The notes under the pieces are model-generated. The model searched no databases and was not told the origin of the DNA. It saw only the letters and a list, made by a program, of their open reading frames with translations. Of a stretch of DNA of 64,000 bases, positions 53,541 to 64,000 are shown one piece after another; position 1 is the first letter of the stretch, and each line of letters begins with the position of its first letter. This DNA comes from Leptospira tipperaryensis (GTDB lineage: Bacteria > Spirochaetota > Leptospiria > Leptospirales > Leptospiraceae). Both the position numbers and the translations under genes were made by a program. The DNA is taken from assembly GCF_001729245.1 (NCBI RefSeq), contig NZ_CP015217.1, forward strand, positions 2,736,001-2,800,000. The letters run 5' to 3'.

Positions 53541-53895
53541 ATCAAAACTCCGGCATTCGAGTCTTCGCGTGCCGGAGTTCATTCTCCGAAAGGACGGATG
53601 ATTTTTTGACCAAAAACCGAGTCCTATTTAAAATAGAAAACTAATACATACCAATCTTTGAATATTCTTATTAAAGAATATATTTTTTATTAGATTCTAT
53701 TCCGGCGTAAACTTGAAACCTGGATCCAGATTCATTTTCGCGTGGAAGAAAATTCAAAAAAAAGTATAAGAATGAAACCCCAACTTGAAAGCGAAACGGA
53801 CTCCAATTATTCAATCCGGTTTTTTTAGGGAAAGAAAGTTTGTCGGAACAATTTTACGGATTAAAATAGAATGGACTTTTCAAAAGCAATTCTAC
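53541..53895. other. intergenic region after the DUF1554 gene
   Basis: 355 bases with a long perfect hairpin (53556-53589) after the DUF1554 stop. Otherwise AT-rich, without gene, repeat or RNA signal. It also contains the 3' flank of the convergent ClC gene. Confidence 0.45.
53556..53589 (+). terminator. long hairpin after the DUF1554 gene
   Basis: AACTCCGGCA (53556-53565) pairs perfectly with TGCCGGAGTT (53580-53589), 14-nt loop. No T-tract follows; a terminator or mRNA-end stabiliser is likely. Confidence 0.6.
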
Positions 53896-55152
53896 TCAAC
53901 CTTCCTTCCCTTGCGTTGCAATAAACGGTTCTTTCGGAGAAAGAAAATAACCGCTCAGACTTGCGATGAGCACGGGAGTAAAACTATACAAACCGGTAAG
54001 CTCAGACAAAAGAATCGTGGTCGAAATCGGAGTTTTTGTAACGGAAGAATTGACTGCCGCCATCAAACAGATCATCAAAAATGATTCGTTCTCGGTCGGT
54101 AAAATTCCAAAAAGAAATTTGCCCGCGCAGGCTCCGAGAAAAAAAAGGGGAATGATCACTCCCCCTCTCCAACCCGCCGCAACGGTTGTCGTGATTGCAA
54201 AGGTCTTCCAAAAAATAAGACCTACCAAAAAGAGAAGAGTAAATCTTCCCTCTACGATAAGATTGAGTTGATCGTGTCCAAAAAAACGGGTCAGAGGAAT
54301 CTGCCAAGCGATGACTCCCAGAACAAGACCGCCGATCGTAGTCTTCCAGTAAATTTTTCCCGGAATCTTAGAATAAATCCAGCGGTTGGTCAAAAATAGA
54401 CCGTGGAACAACCAACCCAGGCCGGCACCTATGGCTCCGAGTAAAAGGGCATATAAGAAATCTTGAATATCTCCGGGAACATACTGCGGAAATTGCCAAG
54501 TCGGTTGTAAACCCGCGTGCGTCATCCAGAGGAATACGAAAAAGGCCGAAGTGCTCGATAAGAACGCGGGTAAAAGGGCTTTATAGTATTCCACGACATG
54601 TCTGTGTTGGAGAATCTCAAGAGCGAATAACGCGCCCCCCAGAGGGGAACCGAAAAGAGAAGTAAAGCCGGCGGCCATTCCGGCGATCGTCATAGAACGA
54701 TATTCCTCTCCGGTCAAACCGAGTTTTTCGGCGAACCAGTTTCCGAAGGAACCCGTGATTTGTACGAGAGGGGCTTCCGGTCCCGCGCTTCCACCGGTGG
54801 AAATACTCAAAAGGGAGGAAAGAGCCATAGAAGGGTTTTGACTGGCCTCGAGTTTACCGCCTCGGAAACGTATATTATCGATTACTAATGAAATTTCTCC
54901 GGGTTCTCCGAGAAAGTGAATGATCAGACCAATCAAAAGCCCGGAGACTGTCATAAAAGGAATCGTTAGAATCCCCGAGACGCCCGAAGCAAATTGTGTA
55001 AGATATTCGATGAGCATCCAAAACGCGGCGGAAAACAAACCTCCTACAACTCCGAGGATCACATAAAAAAAGGTGAGCCTCGAAAGCATAAAAGGATTTT
55101 TTCTGGAAAGTACCAGAAGCGGAGACCGCAGCAGATTGGCGAGATTGATCAT
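53896..55152 (-). CDS. ClC-family chloride channel/transporter
   Basis: This 418-residue membrane protein has about ten helices and the ClC selectivity motifs: GGSAGPEAPLVQ (with the gating glutamate in GPE) and GSPLGGALFALEI, with GGVIIPLFFLGACAGK near the C-terminus. The gating Glu suggests an H+/Cl- exchanger rather than a simple channel. It lacks CBS domains. The ATG lies ten bases after the purM stop on the same strand. The pairing with purM is likely only positional. Confidence 0.88.
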   Translation of the reverse strand: MINLANLLRSPLLVLSRKNPFMLSRLTFFYVILGVVGGLFSAAFWMLIEYLTQFASGVSGILTIPFMTVSGLLIGLIIHFLGEPGEISLVIDNIRFRGGKLEASQNPSMALSSLLSISTGGSAGPEAPLVQITGSFGNWFAEKLGLTGEEYRSMTIAGMAAGFTSLFGSPLGGALFALEILQHRHVVEYYKALLPAFLSSTSAFFVFLWMTHAGLQPTWQFPQYVPGDIQDFLYALLLGAIGAGLGWLFHGLFLTNRWIYSKIPGKIYWKTTIGGLVLGVIAWQIPLTRFFGHDQLNLIVEGRFTLLFLVGLIFWKTFAITTTVAAGWRGGVIIPLFFLGACAGKFLFGILPTENESFLMICLMAAVNSSVTKTPISTTILLSELTGLYSFTPVLIASLSGYFLSPKEPFIATQGKEG

Positions 55153-55162
55153 ATCTTCGCTG

Positions 55163-56197
55163 TTAGACGAACTGGACTTCTTCTTTATTACCGGAGATGA
55201 TTTCTCCGATCCAGTGAACGGATTCTCCGGAGGATTCTAAGAATTGTTTTGTTGAATTTACGTTTTCTTCGGAAACGACCAACATATAACCGATTCCCAT
55301 ATTGAAGGTGGCAAAGAGCTCCAACTCGTCGAGCTTCTTATCTTTTTTGATCTTTTCGAAAAAGTATCCGGAAGGAATTTTCTCTTTATAAAACTTTGCC
55401 TTCGATCCTTGCGGAAGGACTCTCGGAACATTCTCCTGATATCCTCCTCCCGTGATGTGAACCATTCCTTTTACGGGAACCTTTTGCAGAAGTTTTAATA
55501 TACTTTCCACGTAGATCCGAGTCGGTTTGAGAGCGTAGTCTTTTAAGAACTTTACTTGTTCTGGATCGGACGGGAGATGTTTTCCGTCCGTTAAGAGCAA
55601 CTTACGAATCAAGGAAAAGCCGTTGCTATGGGGCCCGCTCGATTCTAATCCGAGAATCTGATCTCCCGGTTGGATGGAGCTTCCGTCGATCATCAGATCT
55701 TTTTCCACCGCACCGACCACAAAACCCGCGAGATCGAATTCGTCTTCTTTCATCGTTCCGGGATGTTCCGCGGTTTCACCGCCGAGAAGCGCTGCGTTAG
55801 ACAGCTTGCAACCTTGTACGATCCCGGAAACGATCTGATCCATTTTTTCAGGATCCAATTTTCCACAGGCAATATAATCTAAAAAGAATAAAGGTTCTCC
55901 GCCGCAGACGAGGATATCATTCACACACATCGCGACGAGATCGATCCCGACCGTGTTGAACGTATTGAGAAGTCTCGCGAGTTCTATCTTCGTTCCGACT
56001 CCGTCTGTTCCCGAAAGTAGAACGGGTTGATTGTATTTTTTAAGAAAGCTTACGTCGTAGGCGCCCGCAAAACCGCCGAGTCCTCCGAGAACTCTCGGTC
56101 CGTGAGTGGATTCCACGTTGCGTTTGATCTTCTGAACAAACTCTCTGCCTTTTTCCGTGTCCACACCGGCGCTTTTGTATGTAATCTTTTCTTCCAT
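55163..56197 (-). CDS. purM: phosphoribosylformylglycinamidine cyclo-ligase
   Basis: This 344-residue AIR synthetase has the purM opening ITYKSAGVDTEKGREFVQKI, GGFAGAYDVSF, LLSGTDGVGTKIELARL, TVGIDLVAMCVNDILVCGGEPLFFLDY, GCKLSNAALLGGETAEHPGT, SGPHSNGFSLIRKLLL and HITGGGYQENVPRVLP. It catalyses the ATP-dependent fifth step of purine synthesis. The start at 56197 is preferred; the frame extends 25 codons upstream without homology. The ClC gene follows closely. No purine riboswitch was noticed upstream. Confidence 0.95.
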   Translation of the reverse strand: MEEKITYKSAGVDTEKGREFVQKIKRNVESTHGPRVLGGLGGFAGAYDVSFLKKYNQPVLLSGTDGVGTKIELARLLNTFNTVGIDLVAMCVNDILVCGGEPLFFLDYIACGKLDPEKMDQIVSGIVQGCKLSNAALLGGETAEHPGTMKEDEFDLAGFVVGAVEKDLMIDGSSIQPGDQILGLESSGPHSNGFSLIRKLLLTDGKHLPSDPEQVKFLKDYALKPTRIYVESILKLLQKVPVKGMVHITGGGYQENVPRVLPQGSKAKFYKEKIPSGYFFEKIKKDKKLDELELFATFNMGIGYMLVVSEENVNSTKQFLESSGESVHWIGEIISGNKEEVQFV

Positions 56198-56275
56198 TCT
56201 TAAGATCCCGACTCTTTTTAGAATAGCTTGGAAAAGATAAAATCCCTGCACACAAAAAAAAACCGGATCCATACG

Positions 56276-56915
<640 letters not shown>

Positions 56916-57070
56916 AAACACTCCGATTGAATCCTCTAAAGAGGAGTTTTCGTATTATACACTAATTCGAAAAAATCGGATCGAAATTTTAGTTTTAATT
57001 TAGGAAATTTATTTCAAAATTTTTCAGAGGGACACAGGAAATTTATTTCCAGAGAAAGGGGTTTCGAAAT

Positions 57071-57622
57071 TTAGGAAAAATATTTCTCGGATTCTGCAAA
57101 GTCGGATTCTCCCGAAACGATCAGAAACTCGGCCCCGGAGGAAGTGGAGAATTTTTTGTGAACGGAGCCCGGGTTTGCACGATGAAAATCACCCGCTTTC
57201 AGAACCGTTCCTGCGATATTTAGATCTCCCTCGATCAATAAACAATCTTCCGCGGTTTCGTGAGCATGCCCCGGAAAAACGGCCCCGGCTTCCATACGAA
57301 TCATAAGCGTGACCGTGTTGCGGCTTTGATCTCTGTTAAGAATTTTATATTCCACACCGGAAAACGCGGACTTCCTCCAGCGAGAATCTGATTTTCGAAT
57401 AAAGAGAAAATCTTCTCCTTCGTTTTGTTGATTCAAAATGGAGGAAATAATTTTTTTCTTTAAGGAAGAATCCGGTTTCACTTCCGGGAGCGAAGATATC
57501 GCGAACCGATGAAAGATTTCTTCGAGTTCCGTTTTCCCAAGCGAGAATTCAAAAACGTCTCGAGGAAAGACAAAATTTTCCCAGTCTGAATTGGATGGAT
57601 TAGGATCGTTGTCCGGATTCAT
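57071..57622 (-). CDS. ChrR-like cupin, probable anti-sigma partner
   Basis: This 183-residue protein has a cupin domain in its C-terminal half: GAVFPGHAHETAEDCLLIEG (motif 1, H-x-H-x3-E) and GDFHRANPGSVHKKF (motif 2), a likely Zn or Mn site. The N-terminal region is helical, but the zinc-binding H-x3-C-x2-C of classical ChrR is missing. Such proteins release ECF sigma factors in response to singlet oxygen or peroxide. It follows the ECF sigma gene on the same strand after a 332-base gap with a structured repeat end. GGAAGAG precedes the ATG. Confidence 0.7.
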   Translation of the reverse strand: MNPDNDPNPSNSDWENFVFPRDVFEFSLGKTELEEIFHRFAISSLPEVKPDSSLKKKIISSILNQQNEGEDFLFIRKSDSRWRKSAFSGVEYKILNRDQSRNTVTLMIRMEAGAVFPGHAHETAEDCLLIEGDLNIAGTVLKAGDFHRANPGSVHKKFSTSSGAEFLIVSGESDFAESEKYFS

Positions 57623-57790
57623 AGTTCTCTTCCGCTCTGAAGAATGATTTCTTCTCGGATCTTAAAATTCTTACGTATAAACTTACAAATCGGATCTTTT
57701 TTTTCGTTTTGTTTTTCTCTTTTGTTTCGATTTGCAATCCGTTCAAAAACAATATTCGTGAAATAAGAATTATGGAAAGAAACGATTTTT

Positions 57791-57804
57791 GTAGGAGTTC
57801 CGAC
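57791..57804 (+). repeat. solo end of the dispersed repeat
   Basis: GTAGGAGTTCCGAC is identical in type to the left end of repeat copies A to D, preceded by TTTTT. The rest of the element is absent, so this is a remnant or a solo target. Confidence 0.55.
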
Positions 57805-57813
57805 GGATTGAAA

Positions 57814-57872
57814 GTCGTTCTCAAAAGATGACTTCTTTTCAAAAGAAAATCCTCCCCTCTTTTAAGAACGAC
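57814..57872 (-). other. long stem-loop between ECF sigma and cupin genes
   Basis: GTCGTTCT (57814-57821) pairs with AGAACGAC (57865-57872), and AAAAGA (57823-57828) with TCTTTT (57858-57863), with a single C/A mismatch between them. Inside, TTCTTTT pairs with AAAAGAA (57833-57847). It could be an mRNA-processing or attenuation structure. Confidence 0.5.
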
Positions 57873-57954
57873 CTTTTATTAAGAAATAGCTCGCGGTCAA
57901 AATTACTGTCTTTTCGAGTTATAATCATCGATGTTTTTATTTCAACCAACGTTT

Positions 57955-58560
57955 CTAAAGATTCCATTCTTTGAGTTGATCCCTGAGTTGAGCAAGTCCG
58001 GTCCGAATCCGCGACTTCACAGTTCCCAGAGGAAGCTGAAATTTTTCAGCAATCTCACTCTGGCTGAGTCCACTCCAATACGCCTCTTGCAAAAGAATCG
58101 CGATCTCAGGGGAAAGAGTTGCAATCGCTTTCTGAACACGGCTTCTCAAGGAAGAATCGAAAACTTCCTCGAAGGCCGGGTCTTTCGGTAAAGAACTCGA
58201 AAGTTGAGTCTCTTGAAATTCTCCAGTTTGTTTTCGATTTTTAAAATCGGTGGATCTGAGTTTTGTAATTGCCGCGTTACGCGCAATCGTAGTCATCCAA
58301 GTCAAAGGAGAGGAACGTTCCGGTTTAAACTGCTCAGCTTTATTCCATAGAATCGTGAACACTTCTTGGAGAATTTCCTCGGCTTCCTCTTTTTGCATTA
58401 GAATTTTATAAATTACTGAATAAATAAGATTCCCATAGAGATCGTAGAATTTTTCGAGACAACGAGGATCCTTTCGAACGATCCCGGAAATCAGGCGCAA
58501 GGTTTCTGAAGTTTTGTTTCCCGAAGACGAAGATTCCGAATCGAGATCCGACAAAATCAA
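57955..58560 (-). CDS. ECF RNA polymerase sigma factor (SigK-like)
   Basis: This 201-residue protein has region 2 (CLEKFYDLYGNLIYSVIYKI; KEEAEEILQEVFTILWNKAE; PLTWMTTIARNAAITKLR) and region 4 (SPEIAILLQEAYWSGLSQSE; IAEKFQLPLGTVKSRIRTGL then AQLRDQL). This pattern belongs to the SigK/SigJ-like ECF groups often paired with ChrR-type or RskA inhibitors. The ATG overlaps the stop of murI by four bases (ATGA), so translation is coupled. The cupin is the probable anti-sigma. No other regulator is adjacent. Confidence 0.92.
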   Translation of the reverse strand: MILSDLDSESSSSGNKTSETLRLISGIVRKDPRCLEKFYDLYGNLIYSVIYKILMQKEEAEEILQEVFTILWNKAEQFKPERSSPLTWMTTIARNAAITKLRSTDFKNRKQTGEFQETQLSSSLPKDPAFEEVFDSSLRSRVQKAIATLSPEIAILLQEAYWSGLSQSEIAEKFQLPLGTVKSRIRTGLAQLRDQLKEWNL

Positions 58561-59333
58561 ACCCCGCTCTTGGAGTTCAAAAGGTGGTCCGCCAACCGAA
58601 AATGAAACTCATCTTCGCTGTTCAAAATCAGTTTGTATTTTGTTTCTCCCCCTTGCTCTAAATCGGAATCGGAGATCGATTCTCCCAAAGAATTGAGAAG
58701 GTGTTTGATCGTTCCGGAGTTTCCGTCATACAACTTTAAACTCGGAAAATTCTTTAGAAGAATCTCTTTTAGAAAAACGTAATGTGTGCATCCAAGAACT
58801 ACGATCCCGACATCCTGTTCTTTCAGACTTTTTAGAATCGGTTGCAGATATTCTTCCGCGCCGTTAAAATCGCCTCGGTCCACCAGACCTGCAAGCCCGG
58901 GACATGAAATCGGAAGAAGTAAATCGTCCGCGTTCAATTCTTTTTTGAGCTTTTGAAGTTTCTCTTCTTTTTGAGTGACGGGTGTCGCCAAAAGCGCGAC
59001 TCTTTTTCCGGGGTTTTGTAAAATCGCGGGTTTGATCGCGGGTTCCATTCCAAAAATAGGAATATCAAATTCTTTTCTCAGAGTTTCGGCCGCGGCCGAA
59101 GTCGCCGTATTACAAGCGAGTAAAATGGTTTTTACGTCTTCTTCGAGAAGTCGATTGCATACGTTCCGGGTCAATTCCAAAACCTTCGATACGTTCTTTT
59201 CTCCGTAAGGACTGTTTTTGAGATCCCCGAAATAGACAACTTCGAGATCCTTCCGATACTTTAGAATTTCCTTAAGTACGGAAAGCCCGCCCATTCCGGA
59301 ATCCATCAGCCCGATCTTGAGCGGCTCTTTCAA
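58557..59333 (-). CDS. murI: glutamate racemase
   Basis: This 258-residue enzyme has the two catalytic cysteine regions: LLACNTATSAAA (first Cys) and VLGCTHYVFLKEIL (second Cys with His), plus IGLMDSGMGGLSVLKEI at the N-terminus and YFGDLKNSPYGEKN. It supplies D-glutamate for peptidoglycan. The start is TTG (59333), as no ATG is in frame before the DSGMGG motif. Its stop overlaps the ECF sigma start by four bases, linking cell-wall precursor supply with a stress sigma factor. The aminotransferase lies 33 bases upstream. Confidence 0.92.
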   Translation of the reverse strand: MKEPLKIGLMDSGMGGLSVLKEILKYRKDLEVVYFGDLKNSPYGEKNVSKVLELTRNVCNRLLEEDVKTILLACNTATSAAAETLRKEFDIPIFGMEPAIKPAILQNPGKRVALLATPVTQKEEKLQKLKKELNADDLLLPISCPGLAGLVDRGDFNGAEEYLQPILKSLKEQDVGIVVLGCTHYVFLKEILLKNFPSLKLYDGNSGTIKHLLNSLGESISDSDLEQGGETKYKLILNSEDEFHFRLADHLLNSKSGV

Positions 59334-59366
59334 ATTGGAGACCCCATTCTCAATCGATCTTTTGCG

Positions 59367-60671
<1,305 letters not shown>

Positions 60672-60851
60672 CCCGTCCTGTCCTATCCTCTTTTCTATAT
60701 TATCGATTTAGCATGGGTCTTTAGAAACTGCGATAGCGATTGTAGCGGAAATTCCGTAAGGAATTGCAGCGTAAAGCGCGGTCGCGAGCCTTCTTTTGAA
60801 AAATTTTTGCGAGCGAATCGCCCGAATGTTCTTTCATCAGACTCACGTTTT

Positions 60852-61958
<1,107 letters not shown>

Positions 61959-62016
61959 GTTAGAACCTAAATTCTATTCTCTTGATTTGCGGAACATCTG
62001 TAAATCTAAAACTGTA

Positions 62017-63048
<1,032 letters not shown>

Positions 63049-63360
63049 ATCGATCGATTCCATAAGAAGGAATCACCTTGCCCAGAAAGGAATTGAATCT
63101 TTAAAAATAAATGTCGTAACTACGACAGCACTACCGTAAAAGTTCGCGCGCCCCGCCCTGATTTTGGGTGGAGGGGTGAGGTGGCGGGAAAAATTTCGGA
63201 AACTTTCCTATATCACAAAATTCTAATTTTGCAAGAAAAAAGTCCCGTGTAGGAACTCCCACAAAATTTTCTATTGAAATCATGTTACTTTCCAACTTGC
63301 GCGTAAGATTACAGGACCGCGCCCCGACCTCGAGTCGCTTTGAAGAATTGTATCGAATAG
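63049..63360. other. convergent intergenic region with repeat copy D
   Basis: 312 bases between converging genes. Repeat copy D (63112-63264) occupies half. The remainder has no gene or clear terminator. Confidence 0.5.
63112..63264 (-). repeat. dispersed structured repeat, copy D
   Basis: On the minus strand: left end TTGTGGGAGTTCCTACAC (63247-63264), GATATAGGAAAGTTT, a GC-rich hairpin (CCCGCC with GGGCGGG), GCGCGAACTTTTACGG, and right end TGTCGTAGTTACGACA (63112-63127). Length 153 bp. Confidence 0.85.
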
Positions 63361-64000
63361 TTATTCTTCTAATATAAAACTGTTAGTATACAATCGATAA
63401 CCGTTCCAGACTCGATCCAGAGGATAAGTTTCTTTGATCGCGTCCAAAGATTCTTGAAAACGAATGTAGAGAGGAACTTTGGTTCGACTTCTCTTTGTTA
63501 GGCGTTTTAAAAAATCCACGTGGGCCGTATCGGTCTGATCTCCGATAAAAATCACGCCGGGTCCGACAAAACCTTGAGCCAGCCAATAAAAAGCGTCGCG
63601 ATAGTTTACGATATCATACCTTTCTTCATCCAGATAAGAAGAAGTAAAAACCCAATTTCCTTTTCTCATAGGACCGAAGGAATCGGAAACATTCTTACCT
63701 CCTATGCTCAGACTCACTTGATTGACGATCTCGAGCGGATATTGCAGAACATACAACCGACTCTTTGTATCGGAGCCGAGATTTCCGGAGCCGATCTCGA
63801 GGGCCTGCAGATCTTTCAACGTCTTCTGCCAAGTCTCTTCAGCTTTCGCACTTTCTAAAAATTGAATCTGATAATCGGCATTGAATTCTTCTTTGGTTGA
63901 AAAGATCGGATTGGAAAGAAGAGATTCCGGATCGTTGACGAGATAAAAACGGTCTTCGGTTCTAGGCACCAGAGGAACTCGGAAATGATACGAGCTCAAA
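63361..64000 (-). CDS. hypothetical protein, 5' end outside window
   Basis: At least 212 residues are visible; the frame is open to the window end, where a TTG sits at 63999, so the true start is probably beyond it. Features: FYLVNDPESLLSNPIFS near the visible start, LYVLQYPLEIVNQVSLSIGG, a hydrophobic stretch VGPGVIFIGDQTDTAHVDFL, and a basic patch KRLTKRSRTK. No family is recognised. The composition is clearly coding. It converges on the metallopeptidase gene across repeat copy D. Confidence 0.6.
   Translation of the reverse strand, partial: LSSYHFRVPLVPRTEDRFYLVNDPESLLSNPIFSTKEEFNADYQIQFLESAKAEETWQKTLKDLQALEIGSGNLGSDTKSRLYVLQYPLEIVNQVSLSIGGKNVSDSFGPMRKGNWVFTSSYLDEERYDIVNYRDAFYWLAQGFVGPGVIFIGDQTDTAHVDFLKRLTKRSRTKVPLYIRFQESLDAIKETYPLDRVWNGYRLYTNSFILEE

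Larger units (their letters stand above)
57623..57954. other. intergenic region with repeat end and a long stem-loop
   Basis: 332 bases between ECF sigma and cupin. It contains a solo left-end motif (GTAGGAGTTCCGAC, 57791-57804) and an imperfect stem-loop at 57814-57872. A frame at 57600-57842 (minus) is not supported. The gap is unusually long for a sigma/anti-sigma operon. Confidence 0.55.

Noticed and set aside
57600..57842. 80-codon frame on the minus strand
   Set aside because: Low-complexity, overlaps the stem-loop and cupin start, with no ribosome-binding site or family features.

Overview
The window looks like chromosomal DNA from a spirochaete of the genus Leptospira, probably the pathogenic clade. 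This is recognised from gene content and protein style, not from a database search. Pointers are the DUF1554 and DUF3332 proteins with relaxed spirochaetal lipoboxes, the wealth of PAS, GGDEF, PilZ, SpoIIE, cyclase and chemoreceptor genes, scattered short operons on both strands, frequent TTG starts and moderate AT richness. No transposase, phage gene, tRNA, rRNA or CRISPR array was found. The one clear structural RNA is RNase P RNA (rnpB, minus strand, 16104-16500).

Layout. 1-9300: the tail of a patatin-like lipase, a thioesterase, a TetR regulator facing an amidohydrolase/M20 peptidase pair across a promoter with two matching operators, a chemoreceptor, a cryptic sigma-like protein and a universal stress protein. 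9300-20400: a tandem copy of a dispersed structured repeat, an RhlE-type helicase, TerC, a C69 peptidase, DoxX with two matching operators, a 12-unit 52-bp tandem repeat, rnpB, a TPR protein behind a perfect sigma-54 promoter match, a hibernation factor, and an ECF sigma with a probable anti-sigma partner. 20500-32400: MBOAT acyltransferase, envelope proteins, crotonase, SpoIIE phosphatase, TPMT, a TonB-C-like protein, and a beta-barrel protein followed by a chemoreceptor. 33100-41800: a signalling block with a giant PAS/GAF histidine kinase, two response-regulator genes (one with an EAL domain) and a ferredoxin-cyclase-peroxidase-like fusion. 41900-53500: DUF898 plus M48 protease, hisC, rarA, DedA, mutL, two tandem diguanylate cyclases and a DUF1554 protein. 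53900-64000: purM with a ClC channel, FecR protein, an aminotransferase/murI/ECF-sigma/cupin cluster, HtrA and a metallopeptidase, then a gene cut by the window end.

How it works together. Much of the coding capacity turns environmental state into second messengers or transcription: cAMP-type cyclase, c-di-GMP synthesis, hydrolysis and binding (GGDEF, EAL, PilZ), two ECF systems, one sigma-54 promoter and a PP2C phosphatase. The rest is mainly envelope upkeep and housekeeping.

The most unusual items are the redox-cyclase fusion whose peroxidase-like domain lacks the proximal histidine, the phased palindromic 52-bp array, the roughly 160-bp dispersed repeat family with inverted ends, and a recurring hairpin type at gene ends that carries its U-tract in the loop.
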